Below the pieces are notes generated by a model. The model ran no database searches and was not told the origin of the DNA. It worked only from the letters and a program-made list of their open reading frames with translations. Of a DNA stretch of 54,284 bases, positions 27,001 to 38,332 are shown one piece after another. The stretch is taken from positions 42,727 through 97,010 of the forward strand of contig NW_003137333.1 in assembly GCF_000003605.2 (NCBI RefSeq). The letters run 5' to 3'. This DNA comes from Saccoglossus kowalevskii (Eukaryota; Hemichordata; Enteropneusta; Harrimaniidae). How positions within the stretch are numbered: position 1 is the first letter of the stretch; each line of letters begins with the position of its first letter. The position numbers and the translations under genes are program-made.

Positions 27001-30000
27001 TTTATTTTGACAAATTTTTCATGATATTTCATCGGGCAATTACAATGACTGGCAGGTAAAACCAACATTATTTTCCAAAATACAAACCAATTCACACTTA
27101 CAACAATGTTTTGCCATGTGTTACAGTTTTGACATCGTTCTTACATCTAGGACTGGAAAACCAGTACGCCTAGTCCTTGGCAGGGACACGGACATGCAAT
27201 GTACTGGAATGAGACACCCATTTTTGCTGAAGTTTAAAGTTGGTTTCAACAAAGACGGAATGCTTAGAGCGCTTGAAAGTGAATTGTTCGTGAATGCGGG
27301 ATATACTTGTAACTTGTCCGTTATAGTGAGTATTACTAGTAAAAAATGAAAGGCAACCTCTCTGATGTTACGTATTTCAAGAGCGCATGGTTGAAATCAA
27401 ACAACGAGCACTATCGGAAGAGTAAATTTGTCAGGAACATACAATGTGCATGGCCATGTATTCGATAGTATGTTAATTGATATGTCTTTTATTTCGAGCA
27501 CAATTTTGCCGTAACACACGCCATTTTCTTCAGATAGTAGACGTTATGATGCATCAATTGCATAATGCCTATAAGATTCCAGTGTACAGTATGACTGGTA
27601 AGGCTTGCAGGACAAATGTCCAATCCAACACAATCATGCGAGCAGCGGGGACTGTGCAACCAATGGCAGGTATTGAGACTATTATGGATCTGGTAGCAGC
27701 AAAATGCGGTATTTCTCCCGAGAAGGTGAGGTGGTGTACTGTAGTCTAATGTCCGTGCGTTTGCTTAATGTATCGGAATGTTCAGACTGCTTTATTTAAC
27801 ACTGTTCATGGTTATTTCAAAATAAATGCTGTACGATCTCTGCGTGTGCAAGTGTGTGCATTTTATGCTATACTTTAACAATATATCTTTGTTTTTAGGT
27901 CCGCGCAATGAATTTGTATAAAGTTGGTGACAGTGATAATTTTTATCAAGAGCTACCTGATGTTATTAACTTAAAAAGATGCTGGAACGAGTGCCTTCTG
28001 AAAAGTGATTTCGACAGTAGACGTGAAACAATTGATCATTTTAATAGGTTTGTCGATACAAGCACAGTGCGTTATGTAATCAGCCAGTCACTACACCGAT
28101 GCTGTATAATTTATGACATATGAATTAACATTAAGTTTTTATTATTCACAGAACAAATCGTTGGAAGAAACGCGGATTAGCCATTGTTCCTATCCAGAGA
28201 ATGACGGGTATAATAGGGATTGTTGCTAATCAGGTGAGTTTATGTGGGTGATAGTAGAGAAGTCAGTCAAGACGATATTTACGCTTCTGAGGCTAGTGAA
28301 CAACTAACTTTATTTCAGATACTACACACTTAAATACAATAAAAACAGATGTCAAAGTCATTACTGTAAACTTGAAAGGGTGCCGCTAATGGACACTAAA
28401 ACAGTAGTTGGTCCAACCCGTAGTTGGTCCGGAAGGCAATCAAGCAATGTAAATAACCTTGCATGTTACGTAACGTGGTAACAGACATTGTGTCTGTCTA
28501 TTCCCGACAGTTTACAGTGGCTTCTCGTGATTTATAATGTCATCTTTATACACACCTCGTGTTGAGTTGCGTGCAAACCTACGTGGGTATACTGACCAAT
28601 ATATGATATACTATTGGGTAACCAATTGACCAGCAAAGTCAATCTAACACAAATAAAATTACATTTGTTCCAAAAACAAAGAAATTATAGAAAAATACAT
28701 AAAAATATGCAAAGTGCTTCGCCTAAATATTGGCTGAAGAAAATATGGCGTTCTAAGTGTTAAATTACCCAAGATGCAAATATCATTCCATGTTTCATCA
28801 ACATTACGTTGCTAATTAAAATTGGACTAACTGCAGTTTACCACGGCGACATGTGTGGCCTGGAGATTCAGGACCAGTGAAAGTGTTAAAACTCGTACAT
28901 TTATTCATTGTTCGCGATCCATGCGGGTAGATATCTAAATATCGTTCAATCATGTCAGGCGTTTTGTGTCACGTGATTTATCTTGTATAATAACTGGTAC
29001 ATTATCACTGATGTATAACTCTCGTACTTGAATACGCACCTTGTCGTGTCCCGTGTCATTGGGTCTACTCCTAGAGTAAAAGCGTGTATCCTCAATTCTG
29101 ACACCGCATAGACATTCTCAATATTACATAATATGAATTTACACGTGAAAGATGAAAACAGTGACTTTTCGTATCCAACATATAGGGCGCTGCATTGGTG
29201 CATATATATCTGGATGGTTCAGTGTTACTTACCCATGGTGGTATAGAGATGGGTCAAGGGTTACATACCAAGACAATACAGATTGCAAGTCGTGTTCTAC
29301 GTATACCCTCTGAACGTATACATATCAATGAGACAAGTACGGATAAGGTACCGAACGCGACTAGTACTGGCGGGTCAGCAGGAACAGATTTATTCGGCAC
29401 CGCAATTAAGGTAGTTTTTTTTTCCCTGTATGGCTAGTTAACTGTCTCGTTGGACATTGTTTAATTTGAACAGTATTCATGTAAACTAAATCGTAATTAC
29501 TACATTATATATCATTTTCAGTTTGCATGCGAGACTATAATGAAGCGGTTAGAACCGTTCATGCTTGGAAATCCTGAAGGATCATGGGAAGATTGGGTAT
29601 GTTTATGAATTTATGAATACATACTCCTAGAATATAATGCTTTAATGTATTCAAATATTCTTCGAATAACTCACTAATATTCGGTTCAGTGAAATATGAT
29701 TGCTTTGTTCGAAAATTGTTTTTAGTATACTTTAGTATACCTACGGCCATAATTTAACCTACAAAATTGCATTAAGTGTATTAAATTATTTCTTCTCATT
29801 GTACACATCGATGGCGCTGTATATTATTAAACGGTAACATTTGTTAATTAGGTCCATGCAGCTTATTCACACAGGGTCAGCTTATCAGCAACTGGATTCT
29901 ACAAGTGAGTACACATTTATCACATAGGATTTTTCATATCAGCGTATGAATTAATATATATATTCCTCGAGCTAATCCCATACCATATTCCCCATATATT

Positions 30001-32692
30001 ATATTAAATCCCTGAAATTAAGATAATTATCGGCTATCGAAACGGCGTCCCAAACTTGGTAACTTGAGGGTGGCATACACCAAACGTCAGTCGTTTTATT
30101 AAACACCTTAGAAGCAAAGGATTGCTTGGAAACTTATTGAGAACGAAAGAACCACGTAACTTGTTTAGAAATATCAAACAGTGTTTTTGTATATGTTTAA
30201 TGAAATGAAATTAATGAAAACTCATGAAATTCTAATTGTTAAATGCATGCTTGCATAAAGGTTCCCAGGCGATATAGGGTTCAACTGGGAAGATCACCGC
30301 GCCAGTCGTTTGCAATATCACTTTATGTACGGTGCGGGCTGCTGTGAAGTTGAAATTGATTGCCTGACCGGTGAACATCAAATGAGACGTGTTGATATTG
30401 TCATGGACATAGGACGAAGTTTAAATCCAGCATTGGACATTGGACAGGTAAAGCGTTCGTTGATTGATAAGGCTTTTTTCAAATATACCTGTTTACTGTC
30501 GGTTTACGGTCGGTATAAAAAGGTGTCACAGTCGTCGTGTCGTGTAAACAGTGTATTTACATGCGTTGTTTAGAGTGAAGTTTAGGTAGGTAAAGACGTG
30601 AACTTTGGTTGGAAAGTCAGAAAAGTTGGTTGAAAAAGCGAGTTGAATTTTCTAATTTTTTTTTTTTTGGAATGTCGTTATTAAAGTTTTTTGGAGAAGC
30701 TTAAATGTGTGGAAAGTCGAACCAATGTTTTGCAAAGTTTTAAAAAGTTGGACGGTAAATAGAAAAAGGTTTGTTGGAATGTTGTAAATGTTGTTGAAAA
30801 TTCGAAGGCGTTACATAAAAAGTAGTTAAAATTGTCAGGAACACGTTAACGATGGGTGAGAAGACAGAGAAGTTGTGAAAGGTAGTTTAAAAGTCGAAAA
30901 AATTAAAATTCATAAAAGAGAAGTTGCAAGTTTTGAGAAGTTTTGATGATTTTGGTAAAAAATTGGTTGAATAGTCGAAACAATTATAGAAAAAAGTTTT
31001 GATGGAATGTCGTAAAAAATTGCCAACGTAAAAGTTGGACGAGAATTAGAAGTCGAAAAAGATGGTTGGAAATTCAAAACATGTTGATTTGAATGTCGTT
31101 TATATTTGCCTGTTGGGCGTTAATGTTGAGTGGGAATTCGGAAATTTCTGTTTGACATGTAAAAATTGGTTGAAAATACGATACAGCATTACTATAAAAC
31201 GCGCCCTCTAGTGACAAGGCGCTTCCGTGATGTTAAAATGACCTAGCTGTATAGTCGTTCACCATCTATAATGAAGTAGAATCTGAAAACATAATCTTCA
31301 TTGATGGGCAAATACAGATCAAAACGACATCGACGCTTTGACATTTACGACATATCGCCCAGATGCATATCTAGTTACGAATTGCTATCTTTTAAAACTA
31401 ACGTGTGTGCATGTTGTATATTACATTTTTAGATTTGTATTATTTTTGCCTTTTTTCAGATTGAAGGTGGTTTTATCCAAGGTTATGGATTGTTTATTAT
31501 GGAAGAATTGCGATATTCACAAAAAGGCGAACTACTGACCAGGGGACCAGGAATGTACCGAATACCATGGATCAGTGATATACCAAGACAATTCAATGTG
31601 CATTTGTTGGAAGGATCTACGTGTCCTGGTGGTATATATTCTGCCAAGGCAAGTAGATTATGATGATCGACGAGTTCATAGGCAACATGCCAAGATAAAA
31701 TTGTGTAGACCATCAGTGGTGGGATATACGGAAAGATATGATCTCACTTGTTCCGGAACAACTGACATCAGTTTGGTAACTTTGACGTGCTAAGATGCGA
31801 ATCTATATATTCGTAATACACCTGCAATTTAAAGCGTACTAATATTTATTTGTGTAATTAATAATTATAGGCAGTTGGAGAACCGCCATGTTTACTTGGA
31901 GTATCTGCACTGGTTGCCATTAGAGATGCTATATCTTCAGCCAGATCAGATGTTGGTCTCCATGGCAACTTCTATTTGAACTGTCCAGCGACAGCAGCGA
32001 GAATAAGGCTAGCTTGCAGTGATGATTTTCCAAAAACATCAAAAGAGGTACTACTTTTTTATTCGATTCAGTATATATAAATAGGTGACCTAGTTGACTA
32101 TTTTACCCTTTCCCGCCATGAAAGACATTTGTTCATGACTCCCTATTTTTTGCATGGCGGGAACTTATATACCAATAACTCCAATTCGTATCGTAAAAGA
32201 TGTTTTCCTGTAACTTTGTGTTGTTCCTATTATCTATTATCATATTACCTATTATTCCTATTAGCGTTTCAAAATAGATATTTTGACCAAATCTAGGTGT
32301 GAATCTAAAAAAATACCGCCGATGTTCTGTTGAGAAAATGGAAGCCACACGACCCTAAACTAGTTTTCTGTTTTCTTTGGTCATCACGTTCTCTGTTCTC
32401 CGTTCTCCTGGCATCTATTCATAGCATTCATCTATTCATTCATGTCAATGTGTTGACATGAGAGAATGAAATACTACATGAATGGCAAAAACAAGTATCG
32501 TGGCTACCTTGCTCTCAACGATGGCTTTTGCTCTAAAGTCATTTTTTCAAATTATTTTTTTTAGCCTACGTGTACTTTTGATTGAATATAATAATGTCAT
32601 ACTCATTATGTAATAACCATGTGGCTGATATCATTCGTTGACGAATCATATTATTATTACAGGTAGCCGATGATTATTTTGTAAGAGCATAG
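16710..32692 (+). CDS. XDH-like: Molybdo-flavoenzyme (xanthine dehydrogenase/aldehyde oxidase family), copy B, complete
   Basis: 32 exons totalling 4014 bases encode 1337 residues, matching the usual length of about 1330. The start at 16710 has good context (CACCATGG) and leads into [11 protein letters not shown], the family N-terminus. Layout: two [2Fe-2S] domains (residues 1-194), FAD domain (195-536), linker (537-566) and molybdenum-cofactor domain (567-1337). All eight Fe-S cysteines, VVGNAEVG at the [16 protein letters not shown] and VGEPP (E1273, catalytic base) are present. Pocket residues are changed relative to bovine XDH: E802 to D810, R880 to V889, F914 to A923, F1009 to I1019, T1010 to I1020. 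Q767 (Q775) and R912 (R921) are kept. Probably a cytosolic hydroxylase with an aldehyde-oxidase-like or novel substrate range. It has no peroxisomal or secretion signal that I can see. Confidence 0.96.
17688..17809 (+). repeat. Short imperfect direct duplication in intron 1 of copy B
   Basis: About 39 bases are repeated 83 bases apart (17688-17726 and 17771-17809). Both contain CAAAGGCTAACGT and a CACGTATT/CGCGTATT end. It ends about 40 bases before the branch-point/acceptor region of exon 2. Confidence 0.7.
19895..22160 (+). other. XDH-like: Copy B exons 7-14: FAD-binding domain
   Basis: Exons: 19895-19975, 20074-20215, 20381-20545, 20721-20797, 20889-20985, 21149-21258, 21674-21867, 22001-22160. 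The stretch [10 protein letters not shown] matches the flavin pyrophosphate-binding segment. [16 protein letters not shown] replaces the usual VGGN loop, and copy A has the same change. The exon 14 end, [10 protein letters not shown], is the conserved end of the domain. All boundaries from exon 10 onward coincide with copy A. Confidence 0.93.
24011..24078 (+). repeat. TCTG microsatellite in intron of copy B
   Basis: About 17 uninterrupted TGTC/TCTG units in the intron 23162-24717. Same unit as one block of the 8-kb microsatellite of copy A, but in a different intron, so not inherited from the duplication. Confidence 0.97.
24345..24554 (-). other. Candidate antisense first exon, unrecognised
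   Basis: On the minus strand, inside intron 23162-24717 of copy B. An open frame of 70 codons runs from an ATG at 24554 to a donor-like AAAAGG/GTGAAC at 24345/24344. The product is varied in composition and ends [10 protein letters not shown], with no family that I recognise. No downstream exons were found. It could be a nested gene, a fragment of a mobile element, or chance. Confidence 0.15.
30570..31190 (+). repeat. C-depleted, degenerate minisatellite-like stretch in intron of copy B
   Basis: In the intron 30448-31459. About 600 bases are strikingly poor in C on this strand and dominated by variants of AAAGTTGGTTGAAAAGTCGA. The unit is too degenerate to give a fixed period. No coding signal. 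Confidence 0.6.
31649..31654 (+). other. XDH-like: GC-AG intron donor in copy B
   Basis: The exon 31460-31648 ends CCAAG and is followed by GCAAGT, then a normal acceptor ATTATAG at 31864-31870. The homologous junction in copy A (12092/12093) is AAG/GTGAGT. The frame and exon length (189) require this junction, so B uses the minor GC donor class, with the otherwise strong consensus typical of such introns. Confidence 0.85.
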
Positions 32693-33005
32693 ATGAAGGT
32701 TCAGAAGATAATTCACAATTCATGGTGGTGGAGTTTACGCTTTTCTACAAGGCTGTAACGATACCAAATTTTTTTTATAATCTTCTAATTTGTACAATTT
32801 TCAAGATATATGTGGCTTGCATATGACATATCCATCTTTCCACCAACACTGCTTAATTGGAAACTACTTTGATTCATTACCTGTGTTTCGACAATGTTAT
32901 TCCGATGATGACATATTGGTGATGTTTTTTTTTTAAGATTTATGCAATGTACATATTTAGCATATATTACTATTGTAATGATTATAAAGCATCATGTATC
33001 GATTC

Positions 33006-33011
33006 AATAAA
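33006..33011 (+). promoter_or_regulatory. Candidate polyadenylation signal of copy B
   Basis: AATAAA about 315 bases after the copy B stop codon, followed by mixed AT-rich sequence. Confidence 0.45.
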
Positions 33012-33707
33012 CATATCTATCCCGTATATCATTGCAATTCAGTGTAATAATACAGCGTAATAATGTTTCCATACTATGTAATACAAATTCAAACACTCTG
33101 ATTGATCCGTGCAAGCATACTGACTTTTTGACATATAATGGCTGACTACCGTAGAATACTAGTAGGCCATCTCGTCATTAACAATATAGGATAATGGTGG
33201 TTTTACACAACATGAAGAATTATACAATTCGCATATTTCTGGTAGTTTCAGATGTCGACTAAAACGTGAATGTTAAATAAATCCGTATAAATGTGAGACC
33301 TTATTTCAAATTCTCCCCACCTCAACTTCTCCGCGCACATAAATTTGTTCCATTCACATCTAGTGGCGATTTGTCATGGATTGTGAATAGATAACTAGGA
33401 TATCGATGTTGTGACTCTACAAGACAGCTCGGGACAAATGAAAATTACTACACGAGTTAAATAAACCTGACACAGTTGTGTCATTCATGGTATATCCTCT
33501 ATGTGTATTGCTGGTCTGCAAATATATACAATATTATTATACCTCGTGTAGTGATTCTATTTCATCAAGGTAATTGTATTACTCATTGTGTATCGTATAT
33601 ACATGTGGGTTTCATTAAGTAGTTCATTTAACCGGAAATGTGTTATAATGCGTTTAATTTAGGTCCGATTGTCCTCCCAGTGTAGTGTGATGTTTTGTTT
33701 GTTCATG

Positions 33708-33740
33708 TGCGCATGCGTCATGTATAAACATGGCGGCTTC
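33708..33740 (+). promoter_or_regulatory. NRF1-like and YY1-like motifs at a candidate promoter
   Basis: TGCGCATGCGTC at 33708-33719 matches the palindromic NRF1 site. AAACATGGCGGC at 33727-33738 matches the YY1-type site that often overlaps a start codon. The pairing is typical of promoters of broadly expressed genes. Confidence 0.45.
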
Positions 33741-34986
33741 TGAAATGTCAGACAGTCCGCCGTAAGTAGTTGATATCTACAAAAATTTTAAATGTGACAA
33801 TAATTAGGGATTATAGAATATAACTACATTGGAAGTGTGATGAAACAGCTACTTGTGAATGAAGATATTTCTGGATGTTTTCAATACCCTGGACAGGAGC
33901 GATTTGCGATACAGTATTTTACAAAATGTTTGTTTTGTTCGGTATAATGATTAATATATACACCCAAGCATTCTCTTCGGGTCGACAAATCTGTATATCG
34001 ACCTTGGCCCGAGTCATTATTTCTATAATATTTACTAGTGTTTCGTTGGTATTGTATTTCATGAATAAACATAACTGTTAAATTCAAGAGGCTATCAATG
34101 CCATATTGTACCCCTAAATCAAACTAGACATCCAACAAATAAAAAATTCAATTTATTTTGAATAGTATGCCCAAAGGTTATAACACGGTCAACATCAATC
34201 CCAAAAATGCCGGCGTAATAACCAAACATATTCCACGCTAAATTCGTGGACTACCTACCAAGTAGTTAAAACGTGCGATTCTTCCCGTACATTTTAACAT
34301 TTCTTTACATTTCAGAGCAAACCTGAGTTAGCCATTTGGTAAAACTCGTTTGAGATCAGACCCATAACACGCCTAATGAAAACCTATTGTCAATACACAA
34401 TATCAACACATCAATCTGTTTTAAATTTGACGAACTGAAGAGACAACAAAATATATTTCATAAATAGTTGTATTAACTAGAAAGCACAGGGCTAATACAA
34501 ACAATGCAACAAGACATAGCTAGGTTCATGAGACGACGTACCGTAGTGGTACTAAGTGTCTGGAATGAGTAATCATACCATGTTTAATATAATCTGACCG
34601 TCACATATTGACACGTGACAAGAATCGAATCGACAAGATCGAGTCTGTCCCCTAACTACGCGATGACATTCTCCGAACATTCGAGCCGACTGCAGCACTG
34701 AATCCGTGATTCTGGACCGTCAACCACGCCACCAACGAGTCGGTGGAGACATAGAGAATAATGACTCTACTCGCATACATTGTTTACTCATTCTTGGAAA
34801 GCCTCAGGTGTGAATCTCCTACGGAATATTTGTTTCCCCTGACAGAATACTAATATAAGAATACTAGAAAAGTAATAATGTTAATTATTAATTGTAATTT
34901 CCCTGTTTAGATATTACTTTAGTGGAACAACACAGTATAAGGGACCTGGGAGTAAACATTGCCCATTATATGAAAGAACATTATGA
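33730..34986 (+). CDS. Candidate small two-exon ORF of unknown function
   Basis: Exon 33730-33761 starts with ATG in strong context (AACATGGCG) and reads MAASEMSDSPP to a strong donor (CC/GTAAGT). The next plausible exon, 34911-34986, follows TTTAG and continues in phase for 25 codons (YYFSGTTQYKGPGSKH and onward) to a TGA at 34984-34986. Joined, this makes a 35-residue protein. The real second exon may instead end at an internal donor or lie in the N gap. I recognise no family. The start is better supported than the rest because of the NRF1/YY1-type motifs. Confidence 0.25.
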
Positions 34987-35319
34987 GGTGCATAGTATTT
35001 GTGAAGATTATATCATGAACGCTAATTCCTGAATGCAGACAATGTGTGATTTTCCGTTCACTGTGAGATCTCGCATAATGCGTGAATGGCGCGTAACGAA
35101 CTTCTGCTGCAAAATTCTAAAATTTAAAGTTCAATTTCGAAATGCGTATATATAGTGTTAAGATACCCTTACTTGATCAAAATGTGTATTGCACATTATT
35201 AAACGTGGCAATACCAAAAATCAAAGAAAGCTTAGAAAGAACTCCCGTGTGCTGAGAGTTTTGGAGACACATTAAAAATTAATTCAAAATTACTTATACT
35301 TGAGATATTGATGGGCACA

Positions 35320-36627
35320 ATTTTTTATCTCAAAATTAATCAGGTCTCTGCATAGTCCTAGAATATCTATGTCGCAAGTCTCATTGAAATGTGATGATTA
35401 GTACTTGAGATATCAGATGAAAAGCTGAAAATTAACTAATTATGCTAATAAGGTGATTAATATGCACAAATATTTACCAAAAAACTAATTAGGTCTCTGC
35501 ACAGTCCTCAAGTAACTATGTTTCATTGAAACGTGATCATTACTATTCGAAATATCAAAAGCTAAAGTTAATTAATTATGCAAATTAGGTAATTAATATG
35601 TACTGATATTACCCTAAAAACCATCAGGTCTGTGCAGTGTCATAGGANNNNNNNNNNNNNNNNNNNNNNNNNNNNNNNNNNNNNNNNNNNNNNNNNNNNN
35701 NNNNNNNNNNNNNNNNNNNNNNNNNNNNNNNNNNNNNNNNNNNNNNNNNNNNNNNNNNNNNNNNNNNNNNNNNNNNNNNNNNNNNNNNNNNNNNNNNNNN
35801 NNNNNNNNNNNNNNNNNNNNNNNNNNNNNNNNNNNNNNNNNNNNNNNNNNNNNNNNNNNNNNNNNNNNNNNNNNNNNNNNNNNNNNNNNNNNNNNNNNNN
35901 NNNNNNNNNNNNNNNNNNNNNNNNNNNNNNNNNNNNNNNNNNNNNNNNNNNNNNNNNNNNNNNNNNNNNNNNNNNNNNNNNNNNNNNNNNNNNNNNNNNN
36001 NNNNNNNNNNNNNNNNNNNNNNNNNNNNNNNNNNNNNNNNNNNNNNNNNNNNNNNNNNNNNNNNNNNNNNNNNNNNNNNNNNNNNNNNNNNNNNNNNNNN
36101 NNNNNNNNNNNNNNNNNNNNNNNNNNNNNNNNNNNNNNNNNNNNNNNNNNNNNNNNNNNNNNNNNNNNNNNNNNNNNNNNNNNNNNNNNNNNNNNNNNNN
36201 NNNNNNNNNNNNNNNNNNNNNNNNNNNNNNNNNNNNNNNNNNNNNNNNNNNNNNNNNNNNNNNNNNNNNNNNNNNNNNNNNNNNNNNNNNNNNNNNNNNN
36301 NNNNNNNNNNNNNNNNNNNNNNNNNNNNNNNNNNNNNNNNNNNNNNNNNNNNNNNNNNNNNNNNNNNNNNNNNNNNNNNGACAGCTAAAAATCAGCTAAT
36401 TATCATGCAAATTAGGTAATTAATATTCATAGATTTTTACCAAAACTAATCAACTCTGCGCATTATCCCAGAGCATCTATGTACCAAGTTTCATCAAAAT
36501 TTGATTAGTGGTTCTTGAGATAACGGTGGAACAAAAAAAGTGACATACATACATACATACATACAGACATACAGACAGGGTAACTGCAAAGACTCCCTTT
36601 TGTGCTTCGCACATGGGAGTCAAAAAT
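35320..36627 (+). mobile_element. Second pearl/Helentron-like element, interrupted by the assembly gap
   Basis: Same core motifs as the 14-16 kb element (GTGATGATTAGTACTTGAGA, TATCAG, AATTAGGTAATTAATATG) on both sides of the N run. The right end has an ACATACATACATACAT/ACAG microsatellite (36542-36580), then a strong hairpin at 36591-36621 (GACTCCC...GGGAGTC around GTGCTTCGCAC) and CAAAAATCG. The first element ends in the same way. The left boundary is approximate. Confidence 0.6.
35648..36379. other. Assembly gap (732 N)
   Basis: Run of N inside the second pearl-like element, probably because its tandem core units could not be assembled. The 255-codon ORF through it is an artefact. Confidence 0.99.
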
Positions 36628-38246
36628 CGTTCGCGTTTGTTATAGAGGGCGCTGGTTTATATGAATAAATGTCAACATGATGTAGCTTACTCGCTGCAGT
36701 AAAAAAGTTGTTATACCTCAACTACACAAGCCTACGGGTATACGGGCATAACTGACTGTCAGTGCGGAACAGCAAAGAAAAATGATTCTAAGAGACGCGA
36801 TATTATTTCCCATTACGGTATTACTTTAGTCCGAGGAACCGGGCTTTGTTCGTATTTGCGACAAACCGTTGTAAAGTGTTGTAAATCCATCGACAGATTT
36901 GGGTGTTCTGCAATGCGAGACGCGCCGTATTTTGCTTGAAAAGGCTTATTGTGACAAACGGGAATATTTTAATCGGGCGACAATACGGGTAGAAAATCAC
37001 TGTGCGCGAATAGAGTTAAAAAATGGAATTCACATACATCTGACGGCGATAGTCATTTAAAATAGACACCCCAAAGTCACTGTCATGGACAAGTTGCTTG
37101 AAACTGGATAGTCAGTAATAATAATAATAATAATTTTGAATAGAACATAGTCAAATACTATTCTAACAAACAAAACAAAACAAAATAAAAAAAGAGATGA
37201 AAACTAATACTAGTATACTGTTGACACTGGTTTAGAAAATGGCACTTTCGTTAATATAAATTGCCAGTTCTATATGTATGTTCCCCATAAATATACTAGT
37301 ATATAAACTTTGCTTTGTTATCTAACATATTGAAATGGTGATTTGAGGTTTGTGCTGATTGATATAAGCCTCATTCTTGCTTCTTTGTGTTGTGGACAAT
37401 CAATCAGAAAGTGAAATTACAAAAGGTTGGCCTGTATTTTGTTGTTTTCAGTGTACGAGTCCTCTAGACTAGCTTTGATAGATCCGTGCTTTGAGAAAGA
37501 CACTTAAAACCCCGGTTAACCTTTTTTTGTGGTAAAATAGGGGGTCTGGTTACAAAAGTAAGGCGCTGTTACCGAATGTAAATAAGCTGTATTGTGTACT
37601 GTTTGAATCGTTTTCACGTGATGAGCGGTGAATGGTCTGTTGCTCGTTCACTAGCCAGTGTAACAGAAGGACTGACCTCGGCTTTCTATCCGACACCATA
37701 TCTGACGAATGTCTTCACACTAGTACATAACAACACGCAATAAAATTTACATGAACGTACGTCCCCAAATAACTACTATGTACAAAATACATGTTGAGTG
37801 GCCAACAACAGTCCGATATTAAACATGTAGACATGCAAATAACAGGTACTAGTATTAAATATGTCCATCGTCTTTTAACAAAGTACCTAATGAGCGGCGG
37901 TATACGGTGGCGTCTAACCGCAAGTGATAGTAGTCCGCCGAGCGTGTGCCTGTCAGAAAGCACAGAAACATAAAGCCGGTAGAAGTAGTGGTAGCGTTCT
38001 GAGTGTAGATACGAGTGTGGAGACATAATCACGTCACCGTAAAACCTACCCGGCTAGCTGTCGTTAGCTTCATTCATGTTTATCGTACTCCAATTTTCAG
38101 TTTGTCAACAATGTGATTATGTTCACATGCAATTTGTATTTGAAAGAAATGTCACGGTGACCCATTTCAGGCCCTCGTGGTGCAGTGAAACTTGCGTATA
38201 GTAACGTCACAATCATTGTTATGCTAATTGCGTGACATTCATTCGT

Positions 38247-38315
38247 ATGCAAATTTCGCGTGAATACAGTGGTACATGTACTAGTATTTTCATGTTCAAG
38301 TTGACGAACGAAAAA
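38247..38315 (+). promoter_or_regulatory. Promoter-proximal octamer and shared block of the first TMEM272-like gene
   Basis: ATGCAAAT (octamer, POU-type site) at 38247-38254, 79 bases before the ATG, and TTGACGAACGAAAAA at 38301-38315. Both have counterparts in the same order upstream of the second gene. Confidence 0.45.
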
Positions 38316-38332
38316 GCAGAAGTACAATAAAT

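Larger units (their letters stand above)
22649..32692 (+). other. XDH-like: Copy B exons 15-32: linker and molybdenum-cofactor domains
   Basis: Exons: 22649-22738, 22873-22990, 23110-23161, 24718-24853, 25467-25586, 26024-26242, 26456-26592, 27151-27325, 27534-27725, 27899-28047, 28152-28233, 29186-29410, 29522-29596, 29852-29904, 30261-30447, 31460-31648, 31871-32047, 32663-32692. The exon 31460-31648 uses a GC donor. Exon 26456-26592 is one codon longer than its copy A counterpart (KDTTTSTN against KDTRTLN). The linker exon (22649-22738) lacks cysteine and the residue matching bovine C992 is Arg, so the known disulfide switch to an oxidase form should not operate. C-terminus is DDYFVRA-stop, without a targeting tripeptide. 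Large introns 23162-24717, 24854-25466, 28234-29185, 30448-31459 and 32048-32662 hold only repeats or unrecognised DNA. Confidence 0.93.
32693..38332 (+). other. Intergenic region between copy B and the first TMEM272-like gene
   Basis: 5.6 kb without a confidently supported gene. It contains the copy B 3' UTR, a housekeeping-type promoter with a possible small two-exon ORF (33708-34986), the second pearl-like element with the assembly gap (35320-36627), and unassigned AT-rich DNA at 33012-33700, 34087-34910 and 36628-38240. ORFs such as 37715-38032 on the minus strand have no recognisable product. Confidence 0.7.

Noticed and set aside
33875-34087. Overlapping 68-codon ORFs on both strands
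   Set aside because: No homology signal, exon signals or composition unlike the surroundings; open on both strands by chance.
35632-36399. 255-codon ORF
   Set aside because: It consists almost entirely of the N gap.
37715-38032. 105-codon minus-strand ORF
   Set aside because: No recognisable domain or partner exon; treated as chance in intergenic DNA.
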